NCBI RefSeq assembly: GCF_030362935.1
Contig: NZ_JAUCDY010000004.1
Location: 142,789 to 206,788 of the forward strand
Direction: 5' to 3'
Origin: Thiopseudomonas acetoxidans
GTDB taxonomy: Bacteria; Pseudomonadota; Gammaproteobacteria; Pseudomonadales; Pseudomonadaceae
DNA length: 64,000 nt
Under the pieces are notes generated by a model. It saw only the letters and a program-made list of their open reading frames with translations. It ran no database searches and was not told where the DNA came from. Each line of letters begins with the position of its first letter. Position 1 is the stretch's first letter. Shown here piece after piece: positions 1 through 7,948 of the stretch. Position numbers and translations under genes: made by a program.

Positions 1-862
1 GAATTAAGCGCAAACAACGAAACAACACATCGCTGTGAAAAAAGGCTTCCGTGAGCTTTTGATAGGGCGAATGTGATGAGCTGGCGCGTTCGTGAATATC
101 CTGCGCCAGAAAATACAGCTTTAAGTAACGACGTGTTTTGGCGCTGGTACGGCTACCGCTAACGCGATGTAGAATAATGTTTTTAGTGTCGTTTAAGGCT
201 TCTACCACGTGCGCATTTTGCTGAGCAATTTCCAATCGGTGTGCCTCTACATCTAAATTACGCAAAGGCTCAAAGAGTGCGGACTTGGCTTTTAAATAAT
301 CACATTGCGCGCGGAATAAACGCGCCAAACTATGCTGCAAAGGCTGTTGTGCAAACAGAGCATACCAGAGCACGGAAAGTGTTCCATAGATGAACGCACC
401 GCTGAGCAATACCGGCGCGTATTGCCAAAACTGGACGTCATCCTGACTTTGGTGCTCAAGGCCGATCATGGTGTAAATAGAAAAAATGAGCGTGGCATAG
501 GAAATAGAAGCAAAGCGCGTACCGGCACTGCCCAGCACGATCAACACTATCGTGGCAACGACCATAAACAGTGACAACCAAGGCGTATAAGGGTGCAATG
601 CTTCTACTGCAGTGGCCACCAAGGAAAAGCACACTAGGGTGACCCCGGCCGCCACTAAGCGTCCCTGCCAGCTATCATCGGTTTCTGCCAGTGCGCAACC
701 GATCACACCTAGATACAGTGGAATTAGCCAGTCTATCCGCTCGCTGTACCACACCCAAAGCGTGCATAGGCTCAGGGCAATAAAAAATCGTAGCCCTGGA
801 CCAAATTTCTCCAGCGCCCACAAGCGGCGTAATGAAAGTCGTAAAGAGAACGACGACTGCAT
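1..862 (-). CDS. YccS/FUSC-family inner-membrane protein, C-terminal part cut by window edge
   Basis: An open frame runs leftwards from an ATG at 862 off the window, giving the first 287 residues. The N-terminus starts MQSSFSLRLSLRR, followed by about six hydrophobic helices within the first 180 residues, then a soluble helical stretch (ALNDTKNIILHRVSG, RTSAKTRRYLKLYF). This matches the N-terminal half of the YccS/YhfK (FUSC) family of putative transporters, usually about 700 residues with a second membrane block that would lie outside the window. Family assignment is from remembered sequence; substrate is unknown. The upstream neighbour is a MITE and then gmhB in the opposite direction, so the gene is transcribed divergently. 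Confidence 0.8.
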   Translation of the reverse strand, partial: MQSSFSLRLSLRRLWALEKFGPGLRFFIALSLCTLWVWYSERIDWLIPLYLGVIGCALAETDDSWQGRLVAAGVTLVCFSLVATAVEALHPYTPWLSLFMVVATIVLIVLGSAGTRFASISYATLIFSIYTMIGLEHQSQDDVQFWQYAPVLLSGAFIYGTLSVLWYALFAQQPLQHSLARLFRAQCDYLKAKSALFEPLRNLDVEAHRLEIAQQNAHVVEALNDTKNIILHRVSGSRTSAKTRRYLKLYFLAQDIHERASSSHSPYQKLTEAFFHSDVLFRCLRLI

Positions 863-926
863 GGTTGTACCTGTTAGTGATGATGAAAGTGGTTCTATCT
901 TAGCGAAAGCGGCTGAGTATTACTTA

Positions 927-1121
927 GGAAGCCTCTGAATAACTACCTGCGTAGCTACCACCGCGTTAAAAACGTACTCACAATCTTTAGATTGAACGTG
1001 CTTTAGCACGGCCCGAAGGGGAGCGAAGCGAATAAAATGCTCATTTACTATGTGTAAACTGCGCTTTTTCGTACGTTTTCGCCTTGTGTTAGCGTCCTCG
1101 GTAACGTTATTCAGAGGCTCC
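927..1121. mobile_element. MITE-like element with IS5-type ends (about 195 bp)
   Basis: The left end GGAAGCCTCTGAATAACTA and the reverse complement of the right end, GGAGCCTCTGAATAACGTTA, are near-identical terminal inverted repeats. Both ends are flanked by TTA (924-926 and 1122-1124), a TNA-type target duplication as made by IS5/IS1031-type transposases. Subterminal sequences AAAACGTAC (about 972-980) and GTACGTTTT (about 1072-1080) are also inverted. No transposase frame fits inside. It is therefore a non-autonomous miniature element; the parent IS is not in the window. Confidence 0.75.
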
Positions 1122-1195
1122 TTAGCAACCTTTTGGCCTGCGTGTATATAGATGATGTGCCCATATAATCCTGGCTGCAGTGCTGCGCGCGAGGT

Positions 1196-1237
1196 GTGAG
1201 CATAATCGTGCTCACGGCTTTTGCAATCCTGTACAAT
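1196..1237 (+). promoter_or_regulatory. Candidate gmhB promoter with overlapping operator-like dyad
   Basis: A perfect 7-bp inverted repeat, GTGAGCA-TAATCG-TGCTCAC, lies at 1196-1215. Its right arm overlaps a weak -35 (TGCTCA, 1209-1214) placed 17 bp before a good -10 (TACAAT, 1232-1237). The gmhB start is 36 bp past the -10. A DNA-binding repressor could sit here, but no regulator is identified. Confidence 0.35.
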
Positions 1238-1272
1238 GCCGCAATGTTTTTAGGTAAAGCGGCAGTGCGTAG

Positions 1273-1812
1273 ATGAAGCTTATTATTCTTGACCGAGATG
1301 GTGTCATTAATCATGATTCGGATGATTATATAAAAACCCCAGCCGAATGGATTCCGATCGACGGCTCCATTGAGGCGATTGCGCGTTTGTATAACTCAGG
1401 CTGGACAGTAGCTGTAGCTACGAATCAGTCTGGCTTAGCGCGAGGGTATTATGACAGCGCAACACTGGATGCCATGCACGATAAACTGCGTGCTTTGCTG
1501 GCAGAACACCACGCGAAAATTGGCTTTATCGCCTACTGCCCGCACGGTCCTGAGGATGATTGCCAGTGCCGCAAACCAAAGGCAGGCTTATTAGAACAAA
1601 TCAGCCAGCATTACCAGCAACCGCTAACAGGGGCTTGGTTTGTCGGCGACAGTTTACGTGACTTACAGGCAGCGATGAGTGTGCAAGCCGTGCCGGTACT
1701 GGTAAAGACAGGCAAGGGTGCGCAAACGGCGCAGCAACAGTTACCAGAAGGAACTTTGGTTTTTCAAAATTTAGCAGAAGCAGTAGAAAGCTTGCTCAAA
1801 AATACGCAATAA
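1273..1812 (+). CDS. gmhB: D-glycero-beta-D-manno-heptose 1,7-bisphosphate 7-phosphatase
   Basis: HAD-superfamily phosphatase of 179 residues, the usual size. It removes the 7-phosphate of heptose bisphosphate in the ADP-heptose pathway for LPS inner core, in the cytoplasm. Visible motifs: nucleophile and acid/base in LDRDGVIN (D7, D9), NQSG at 51-54, the zinc loop C89-P-H91 with C97-Q-C99, K101/K103, and GDS at 125-127. The downstream acyltransferase starts 10 bp later, so the two are probably cotranscribed, as in Pseudomonas. Confidence 0.95.
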   Translation: MKLIILDRDGVINHDSDDYIKTPAEWIPIDGSIEAIARLYNSGWTVAVATNQSGLARGYYDSATLDAMHDKLRALLAEHHAKIGFIAYCPHGPEDDCQCRKPKAGLLEQISQHYQQPLTGAWFVGDSLRDLQAAMSVQAVPVLVKTGKGAQTAQQQLPEGTLVFQNLAEAVESLLKNTQ

Positions 1813-1822
1813 GGCATTTTTA

Positions 1823-2602
1823 ATGGTGATGTTTCAGGTTTTTAGAAATTTCTTGTTTTATAGTGTTCTCGCTCTGGTCACGCTGGTTTGGTGTATTCCG
1901 TCCGTTTTATTTGGGCTGTTTTTCCCTTATAAGCTACGTTACCGATTGATCGCGGTTGCCTGGGGTCGCACCACTATTTGGTTGGCTAAACATATTCTTG
2001 GCATTAAGTACCGCGTAACAGGAACTGAAAATATTCCGCAGCAGCCCTGTGTTATTTTGGCTAAACACCAGAGTGCCTGGGAAACGTTTTTTATCTCCTC
2101 GCATTTCTATCCATTAAGCCAAGTACTTAAGCGTGAGCTGCTAAGAATTCCTGTGTTTGGCTGGACCTTAGCTATGGTAAGACCTATTGCTTTGGACCGC
2201 TCACAACCCAAACAAGCATTGAAACAGCTGGCCCAACAAGGCCATGAGCGCCTAAAACAGGGTAACTGGATAATGATATTTCCTGAAGGAACGCGCGTCG
2301 CGCCCGGTAAAATGGGTAAATTTTCCCGCGGCGGTGCGTCATTGGCTGTTAATGCGCAGTTACCGGTTTTACCTATCGCGCATAATGCGGGTCATTTCTG
2401 GCCCAAAGCAGGCTGGCATAAAATCCCAGGTACCATTGATGTAGTCATTGGACCAGCCTTGTATGCAGAGGGTACAGGTTCGCGTGCGATTGCCGAGCTG
2501 AATCAACGTGCTTTTGAGTGGATTACGCAAGCACAACGCGACCTGGGCTCGTTAGATGATGAGGCTTGGCAAGAGTATTTAGACAGCCAAGTGCAGCGCT
2601 AA
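1823..2602 (+). CDS. 1-acyl-sn-glycerol-3-phosphate acyltransferase (PlsC family)
   Basis: A 259-residue membrane-associated acyltransferase. The N-terminus has a hydrophobic helix (about residues 8-33). The catalytic motif HQSAWE (H82 to E87) is the HX4E form of the usual HX4D, and the substrate motif FPEGTR is at 153-158. Close in sequence and context to the Pseudomonas gene next to gmhB (PA0005, called lptA/hdtS). It would convert lysophosphatidic acid to phosphatidic acid at the inner membrane. An alternative start two codons in (1829) cannot be excluded; AAGG lies 8 bp before the chosen ATG. Confidence 0.9.
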   Translation: MVMFQVFRNFLFYSVLALVTLVWCIPSVLFGLFFPYKLRYRLIAVAWGRTTIWLAKHILGIKYRVTGTENIPQQPCVILAKHQSAWETFFISSHFYPLSQVLKRELLRIPVFGWTLAMVRPIALDRSQPKQALKQLAQQGHERLKQGNWIMIFPEGTRVAPGKMGKFSRGGASLAVNAQLPVLPIAHNAGHFWPKAGWHKIPGTIDVVIGPALYAEGTGSRAIAELNQRAFEWITQAQRDLGSLDDEAWQEYLDSQVQR

Positions 2603-2698
2603 AAAAGAGCACTTCAGGTTACTAGTATAAAGTAGGGCATTACAGGTCTAAAAAACTGGCGTAACTTATTGGTTGTGTTGAAGTTTGTGGGGGGAGAT

Positions 2699-3166
2699 AT
2701 GACCAGTAAAAGCCTATTGATAGTAGCGCACACGCCATCGGGAAATACCGATTTGATGGTAAAAGCTATTTGCACAGGTGCACGTGAAGCTCAGGTAAAT
2801 CAGCTAATTGTCAGACGCCAGGCTGCCCTCAGCACTACCGCACAGGATGTACTCAGTGCTGATGGGGTTATTTTGTTTACCCCAGAAAACCTGGGCTACA
2901 TGAGTGGTGCGCTGAAAGATTTCTTCGATCGCATTTATTATCCCGTACTGGAGCAAAAGCAGGGACTGCCTTGTGCTGTAGTGATACGCGCTGGGCATGA
3001 CGGCACAGGAACGCAAAAAGCTATCGAGAGTATCTTGACCGGTTTGCGCTGGAAACAAGCACAAGCCCCCTTGCTGTGTCGCGGTGTCTGGCGAGATGAT
3101 TTTATCCAGTCCTGTGAGGAGCTGGGTAAAACCATTGCTGTGGGCATTGATGCCGGCATTTTCTAA
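2699..3166 (+). CDS. Flavodoxin-like / NADPH-dependent FMN reductase family protein
   Basis: 155 residues from the ATG at 2699, chosen because GGGGGAG sits just before it; the in-frame TTG upstream has no such site. The first strand and loop, LLIVAHTPSGNT, is the FMN-phosphate loop of short-chain flavodoxins, and PENLGYMSGALKDFFDR is typical of the flavin-binding part of NAD(P)H:quinone reductase/flavodoxin-fold proteins. It may be a small cytoplasmic flavin-dependent reductase; the partner is unknown. It is followed by a hairpin terminator and by rhlE running the other way. Confidence 0.75.
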   Translation: MTSKSLLIVAHTPSGNTDLMVKAICTGAREAQVNQLIVRRQAALSTTAQDVLSADGVILFTPENLGYMSGALKDFFDRIYYPVLEQKQGLPCAVVIRAGHDGTGTQKAIESILTGLRWKQAQAPLLCRGVWRDDFIQSCEELGKTIAVGIDAGIF

Positions 3167-3198
3167 CCAGTGATCCAAGCCCTTTTTTAAATTAAACA

Positions 3199-3221
3199 AT
3201 GCGGGCTCAATGAACCCGCAT
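3199..3221. terminator. Hairpin between convergent flavodoxin-like gene and rhlE
   Basis: ATGCGGG (3199-3205) pairs with CCCGCAT (3215-3221) around a 9-nt loop. It lies 33 bp past the plus-strand stop and 10 bp past the rhlE stop. A-rich sequence on the left could give a U-rich tail for the rhlE transcript. A shared terminator for the convergent genes is likely. Confidence 0.5.
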
Positions 3222-3230
3222 TTGTCTCGC

Positions 3231-5048
3231 TTAAGACTTGCTAAGCAACGCTGGACGCTCACGTTTGGAGTTGCTGCGCGCGTCGAGCTGATCAAGCTGT
3301 TCAAGACTGGGAAGTCGTTCACCTTTACGAATAATCAAAGGTGTATTGGTTGCTGCACGCTCCCGTTCACGCTCTACTGCAACATAAGCCGGTGTTGGAT
3401 CAGCACTGACAAATAAAGCAGAGTCTTGTTGACGACGCCCTCTAGGTTGGTTACGGCCTGTATTGGGTTTGCCGCCGCGCTTAGGTGCTTGGCTTCGAGT
3501 GTTTCGTGCCGCACCCGGGTTGGCGGCTCTAGTTTGGTTAGCGCCTTGGCGCGTTCTATTGCCATCTTTATTTTGATACGGACTGACGTAATCCACGCGG
3601 TTACCGAAATTATCAATGGCATCATCTAAAAACACGTCAGGCGCACGGTCGGCGGGCAACTTAGGTTCAGCAGCGCGTCTAGGATTTGCTCTGCGGGCTG
3701 GGTTAGGACGTGTTGCGTCTTTGCCTTCTGGTTTTGCTTGGCGCTGAGAGGTTCTGGCTGTTCTGGCAGCTGGTTTTTCTGCTCCAGTTTGCTCTTCATT
3801 GCTGCGGCCGCGTGAGTTGCGTGGGTTACGGGTTTTGTTGGGTTGCTGCCTAGGCTTATCAGCTTGGTTGGCAGAGCTGCGACTGATTTCAGCGACTACA
3901 CTGCTCAAATCAAAGCCAAGATAGTCGCCTTCTGGAAGCTCCTGCTGTGTCATCTGCTCAATGCTTTTCAGTAGACGTAGTTCGCTGGGTGCAACCAATG
4001 AAATGGCTTCACCCGCACGACCTGCACGACCGGTACGGCCAATGCGGTGCACATAGTCTTCACTGGTGGTAGGCAATTCATAGTTGACCACATAGGGAAG
4101 CTCATCAATATCTAACCCGCGTGCAGCGATATCAGTGGCTACCAATATACGGACTTGATTGCCTTTGAACTCTTCCAGTGCTTTGGTGCGTGCATTTTGG
4201 CTTTTATTGCCATGAATGGCTGCAGCCGGCAGACCGTTTTTAGTCAGGTACTCAGCTAGGCGGTTAGCGCCATGTTTGGTACGCGTAAAGACCAGCACCT
4301 GTTCCCATGCGCCGGCAGTAATAAGGTGGGCTAACAGCGCACGCTTGTAAGGCGCGGTAATGCGGAAAAAGCTCTGCTTGATACGCTCCACAGTTGTGTT
4401 GGGCGGCGTGACTTCAATGCGTAACGGGTTATGCAATAAACGATTGGTTAGCGCGATGATGTCATTGGAGAAGGTAGCAGAGTAGAGCAAGTTCTGCCGT
4501 TGCTGTGGCAACAGTTTTAAAATTTTCTTCACATCATGAATAAAACCCATATCCAGCATGCGGTCAGCTTCATCGAGTACTAGGGTGTCTACCTCAGCTA
4601 AGTCAACGGCTTTTTGGCCAATCAGGTCCAGTAAGCGACCGGGGCAAGCCACCAGAACATCGACACCTTTGCTCAGAATGCGGATTTGTTGTGCTGCACC
4701 CACGCCGCCATAGATACAAGCACTCGTCAGTGGTAGCTCACGCGCGTAAAGATTAAAGCTTTCATGCACTTGTGCGGCAAGCTCACGCGTTGGAGTAAGC
4801 ACCAGTACGCGGACTTGCTTGCTTTTGGTTGGAACCCGTTGTGTATCGGGTTGGGCGTAAAGTTTTTGCAGTATGGGCAAGGCGAAGCTTGCTGTTTTAC
4901 CCGTTCCGGTTTGTGCGGCAACCATTAAGTCTTTGTCTTGCAAAGCTGCTGGTATTGCCTGTTGTTGAACAGGGGTGGGTTCTGTATAGCCTGCTGCGTG
5001 TACAGCGTTGACTAAAGCCTGGGATAAACCTAAGGCAGAAAATGACAT
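3231..5048 (-). CDS. rhlE: DEAD-box ATP-dependent RNA helicase RhlE
   Basis: 605 residues. Q motif around residues 22-33, Walker A AAQTGTGKT (44-52), PTREL (86-90), DEAD (159-162), SAT (190-192), and HRIGRTGRAGRAG in the second RecA domain, all intact. From about residue 385 the protein becomes a long low-complexity tail rich in Arg, Asn, Gln and Pro, typical of RhlE-type helicases, where it binds RNA. Expected roles are rRNA maturation and mRNA turnover with the degradosome, often cold-related. AGGAAG precedes the ATG. The gene stands alone. Confidence 0.92.
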   Translation of the reverse strand: MSFSALGLSQALVNAVHAAGYTEPTPVQQQAIPAALQDKDLMVAAQTGTGKTASFALPILQKLYAQPDTQRVPTKSKQVRVLVLTPTRELAAQVHESFNLYARELPLTSACIYGGVGAAQQIRILSKGVDVLVACPGRLLDLIGQKAVDLAEVDTLVLDEADRMLDMGFIHDVKKILKLLPQQRQNLLYSATFSNDIIALTNRLLHNPLRIEVTPPNTTVERIKQSFFRITAPYKRALLAHLITAGAWEQVLVFTRTKHGANRLAEYLTKNGLPAAAIHGNKSQNARTKALEEFKGNQVRILVATDIAARGLDIDELPYVVNYELPTTSEDYVHRIGRTGRAGRAGEAISLVAPSELRLLKSIEQMTQQELPEGDYLGFDLSSVVAEISRSSANQADKPRQQPNKTRNPRNSRGRSNEEQTGAEKPAARTARTSQRQAKPEGKDATRPNPARRANPRRAAEPKLPADRAPDVFLDDAIDNFGNRVDYVSPYQNKDGNRTRQGANQTRAANPGAARNTRSQAPKRGGKPNTGRNQPRGRRQQDSALFVSADPTPAYVAVERERERAATNTPLIIRKGERLPSLEQLDQLDARSNSKRERPALLSKS

Positions 5049-5359
5049 TGAGTCTTCCTATCCGCCGGCGACCCGCCGACTTTGGGGCGCATATTTAAGA
5101 GCATGTTCGACGGTGTTGTACACCCCGTTTCGCCGCTCTACCCTGCGCAAGGTAAAGAGCTATACGGCAGCCGTATGCAAAATTTGATATTTCAGCGATT
5201 AAGAAAAGATTTGCTAGTTGGATTACAGCAGCAAAGAAGCGCTGGGTTGTTATCACTGGCTAGACTGAACCTGCTATTTTATGAGACACGCTATTGATAT
5301 ACGTTGCCCCAAACTGAGCTGGGCATAATTAATTTGCGCAGCTCAGGGTATTGCCGTCC
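5049..5359. other. 311-bp intergenic region between rhlE and metF
   Basis: Both neighbours are on the minus strand. The only structure I see is a short dyad (ATACGGCAGCCGTAT, about 5162-5176). A 71-codon plus-strand frame here has no ribosome-binding site and no recognisable product. The rhlE promoter must lie in this region but I could not fix it. Confidence 0.4.
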
Positions 5360-6205
5360 TTAGTTTTTTCTTAGCTGAAGATTATCCCAAACCGCTAAGC
5401 TTGGTTCCGCTTGGTTTAGCGTATAAAAATGCAAACCAGGCGCGCCACCAGTTAGAAGTTGTTCACACATCTGTGTAATGACTTCTGTTCCGAAAGCTTG
5501 AATGCTATTTGCATCGTCGCCGTAAGCTTCTAATTGCTTGCGAATCCAGCGTGGAATTTCTGCACCGCATGCGTCCGAGAAGCGTGCCAACTTAGTGTAG
5601 TTGGTGATTGGCATAATGCCGGGCACGATTGGGATATCGACACCTAGTCTACGCACTCTTTCAACAAAATAAAAGTAGCAATCCGCATTAAAGAAGTATT
5701 GCGTGATAGCGCTGTCGGCGCCAGCTTTGACTTTTTGTACGAAATTCTGCAAATCGGTTTCAAAATTGCGTGCTTGCGGATGCATCTCTGGATAGGCAGC
5801 CACTTCGATATAAAAGTGGTCACCTGTTTCTTGACGGATAAATTCCACCAGCTCATTGGCGTAGCGTAGCTCACCTTCGGCCATGCCCATACCCGAGGGT
5901 AAGTCACCACGTAGCGCAACAATGCGCTTAATGCCGGCTTCTTTATAGGTGTTTAACAGTTCACGCAAATCAGTTTTGCTGTCACCCACACAGGACATGT
6001 GTGGTGCAGCTGGGACTTGTGTTTCACTGTTGAGTTGCAGCACGGTGTTGAGGGTGCGGTCGCGGGTTGAGCCGCCAGCACCGTATGTGCAGGAGAAAAA
6101 ACCGGGCTGGTAGTCGGCGAGTTTTTTCGCCGTGAGCAGGAGCTTTTCGTGACCGGCATCGGTTTTAGTGGGGAAAAACTCAAAACTAATACGTTGGCTG
6201 TTCAT
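5360..6205 (-). CDS. metF: 5,10-methylenetetrahydrofolate reductase
   Basis: 281 residues from the ATG at 6205, chosen because AGGA lies 6 nt upstream; a TTG two codons earlier is less likely. It reduces methylene-THF to methyl-THF with FAD, giving the methyl group for methionine synthesis. Visible features: ISFEFFPTK at the N-terminus with the conserved Glu, ALRGD, the FYIEVAAYPE segment, AITQYFFNAD and GIMPI, which are all classical MetF motifs. It follows ahcY by 90 bp on the same strand with a strong hairpin between, so it is probably cotranscribed with ahcY and thus under the SAH riboswitch. Confidence 0.95.
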   Translation of the reverse strand: MNSQRISFEFFPTKTDAGHEKLLLTAKKLADYQPGFFSCTYGAGGSTRDRTLNTVLQLNSETQVPAAPHMSCVGDSKTDLRELLNTYKEAGIKRIVALRGDLPSGMGMAEGELRYANELVEFIRQETGDHFYIEVAAYPEMHPQARNFETDLQNFVQKVKAGADSAITQYFFNADCYFYFVERVRRLGVDIPIVPGIMPITNYTKLARFSDACGAEIPRWIRKQLEAYGDDANSIQAFGTEVITQMCEQLLTGGAPGLHFYTLNQAEPSLAVWDNLQLRKN

Positions 6206-6245
6206 ATTCAATCCTTTAGAAAACCTGATTGAGCACTGAGCGCAA

Positions 6246-6279
6246 GGACTCGGCGCAAGACGGATCCTGCGCCGAGCCC
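6246..6279 (-). other. Strong intercistronic hairpin between ahcY and metF
   Basis: A 12-bp stem with one mismatch (6246-6257 with 6268-6279) around a 10-nt loop. On the transcript no run of U follows the stem, so it is not a standard intrinsic terminator. It could protect the upstream ahcY message from 3' decay or reduce metF expression. Confidence 0.5.
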
Positions 6280-6295
6280 TTGTGCGGTTCTCGAA

Positions 6296-7696
6296 TTAAT
6301 AGCGATAGGTGTCAGGCTTGTAAGGGCCTTGGACGGGAACGCCAATGTACTCGGCCTGCGTCGGCGTCAGTTGGGTGATCTGCCCGCCAAAACCTTTAAC
6401 CATCTCTAGGGCTACTTCTTCGTCGAGTTTTTTCGGCAAGACCTCAACGGTTAATGCGGCCGGCTTTTGCTCAGGGCTTAACTGGGCAAACTGACGCTTA
6501 AACAGGTGCATTTGCGCCAATACTTGGTTGGCAAAGGAACCATCCATAATCCGGCTTGGGTGACCGGTCGCATTACCTAGATTCACTAGGCGACCCTCGG
6601 CGAGCAGAATTAAATAGTCATCGTTCTGTGGGTCAAAGCTGCCAGCGCCGGTACGGTGAATTTTATGGACTTGCGGCTTAACTTCTTCCCATGCCCAGTT
6701 TTTGCGCATGAAGGCCGTATCGATTTCGTTATCGAAGTGACCAATGTTACAGACCACAGCACGTTTTTTCAGGGCCTTGAGCATAGGCGCATCACAGACA
6801 TTAACGTTACCGGTGGTGGTCACAATCAGGTCGATTTTGCCAAGAAGTTGCGTGTCGATACCGGCATCAGTGCCGGTGTTAACACCATCAATGTAGGGGG
6901 AGACGACCTCGAAACCGTCCATGCAGGCTTGCATGGCGCAAATGGGATCCACTTCAGTGACTTTAACAATCATGCCTTCTTGGCGTAGTGATTGTGCCGA
7001 GCCCTTACCCACATCACCGTAACCAATAACCAGAGCTTGTTTGCCGGATAACAGGTGGTCAGTGCCGCGTTTGATGGCGTCGTTGAGGCTGTGACGGCAA
7101 CCGTACTTGTTGTCGTTTTTGCTTTTGGTTACCGAATCGTTGACGTTAATAGCAGGTACTTTCAGCGTGCCTTTTTTCAGCATTTCCAGCAAACGGTGAA
7201 CGCCTGTGGTGGTTTCTTCGGTAACACCGTGAACATTGTCCAACACTTCTGGGAAACGCTCGTGCAGGATGGCTGTTAGGTCACCGCCGTCATCGAGCAC
7301 CATATTGGCATCCCAAGGCTGGCCATCTTTGAGGATAGTTTGCTCGATGCACCAAACGTATTCTTCTTCGGTTTCGCCTTTCCACGCAAACACCGGAATG
7401 CCAGCAGCAGCAATGGCCGCGGCAGCTTGGTCTTGGGTGGAGAAAATATTACAGCTGGACCAGCGTACTTCTGCGCCCAGCGCGATCAGGGTTTCAATCA
7501 GCACCGCAGTCTGGATGGTCATGTGGATACAGCCCAGAATCTTGGCGCCTTTAAGTGGCTGTTCGCCCGCGTACTTGTGGCGCAAGCCCATTAAGGCAGG
7601 CATTTCTGATTCGGCGATAATGATTTCGCGGCGGCCCCAATCGGCTAGGCTAATGTCAGCAACTTTATAATCGGTAAAACCGTTTGTAGCGCTCAT
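6296..7696 (-). CDS. ahcY: S-adenosyl-L-homocysteine hydrolase (adenosylhomocysteinase)
   Basis: 466 residues, the length of the bacterial class. It splits SAH into homocysteine and adenosine using tightly bound NAD, relieving inhibition of methyltransferases. Visible motifs: HMTIQTAVLIETL, NVNDSVTKSKNDN with the substrate-binding Lys/Asp, the NAD fold VIGYGDVGKGSA, HRTGAGSFDPQND, and the C-terminal KPDTYRY that reaches into the partner subunit. The gene lies behind a promoter and an SAH riboswitch, and is followed by metF, linking SAH removal to remethylation of homocysteine. Confidence 0.97.
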   Translation of the reverse strand: MSATNGFTDYKVADISLADWGRREIIIAESEMPALMGLRHKYAGEQPLKGAKILGCIHMTIQTAVLIETLIALGAEVRWSSCNIFSTQDQAAAAIAAAGIPVFAWKGETEEEYVWCIEQTILKDGQPWDANMVLDDGGDLTAILHERFPEVLDNVHGVTEETTTGVHRLLEMLKKGTLKVPAINVNDSVTKSKNDNKYGCRHSLNDAIKRGTDHLLSGKQALVIGYGDVGKGSAQSLRQEGMIVKVTEVDPICAMQACMDGFEVVSPYIDGVNTGTDAGIDTQLLGKIDLIVTTTGNVNVCDAPMLKALKKRAVVCNIGHFDNEIDTAFMRKNWAWEEVKPQVHKIHRTGAGSFDPQNDDYLILLAEGRLVNLGNATGHPSRIMDGSFANQVLAQMHLFKRQFAQLSPEQKPAALTVEVLPKKLDEEVALEMVKGFGGQITQLTPTQAEYIGVPVQGPYKPDTYRY

Positions 7697-7704
7697 ATAG
7701 AGAT

Positions 7705-7728
7705 CTCCATTCGTTTAAAATCGAATGG
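7705..7728 (-). promoter_or_regulatory. Riboswitch expression platform: hairpin that traps the ahcY ribosome-binding site
   Basis: On the transcript CCATTCG (7728-7722) can pair with CGAATGG (7713-7707). The second arm contains the start of the Shine-Dalgarno GGAG (7708-7705), 8 nt before the ATG. The first arm overlaps the 3' strand of the riboswitch pseudoknot, so ligand binding should break this hairpin and free the site. Confidence 0.65.
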
Positions 7729-7814
7729 GCGCCGTTGTCACAGAGGTGCAGCAGAGCTGCTTGGGAAATCAGTGCGAGCCTGACAGAGAACCTGCTGCAG
7801 CGCCCCTCACACTG
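7723..7814 (-). ncRNA. SAH riboswitch
   Basis: Reading the minus strand, the leader of ahcY contains GAGGGGCGCTGCAGC, then CAGGCTCG, then AACGGCGCCCATTC. These are the conserved core segments of the SAH riboswitch in their known order: the GGGGCGC strand, the CAGGCUCG joint and the GGCGCCC pseudoknot strand. The class is known upstream of ahcY in pseudomonads and turns expression on when SAH is high. It lies between the promoter at 7831-7859 and the ahcY start, 27 nt upstream of the start codon. Confidence 0.92.
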
Positions 7815-7830
7815 ATTAAAATGCGCACAG

Positions 7831-7859
7831 AGTATAACCAGCTTGAGAAAAATTCCCAA
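7831..7859 (-). promoter_or_regulatory. Sigma-70 promoter of ahcY-metF
   Basis: On the minus strand TTGGGA (-35, 7859-7854) and TATACT (-10, 7836-7831) are separated by exactly 17 bp. The start point would be near 7824, about 10 nt before the riboswitch core, which fits well. Confidence 0.7.
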
Positions 7860-7948
7860 GTAAAATGCATCGAGTGTTAATTTTTTTAACGCATACTGCT
7901 AGTCTCTGCGCTTTGTAATAACTGCTTTTCGTCAATTGAGGTAATAAC

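Noticed and set aside
332..938. Two plus-strand open frames at the left edge
   Set aside because: They are antisense to the yccS-like frame, which has clear membrane-protein sequence; neither has a ribosome-binding site.
2804..3322. 172-codon minus-strand frame over the flavodoxin-like gene
   Set aside because: It overlaps the flavodoxin-like gene and the 3' end of rhlE and has no family resemblance.
5082..5297. 71-codon frame between rhlE and metF
   Set aside because: No Shine-Dalgarno, no recognisable product, and it covers the region where the rhlE promoter should be.
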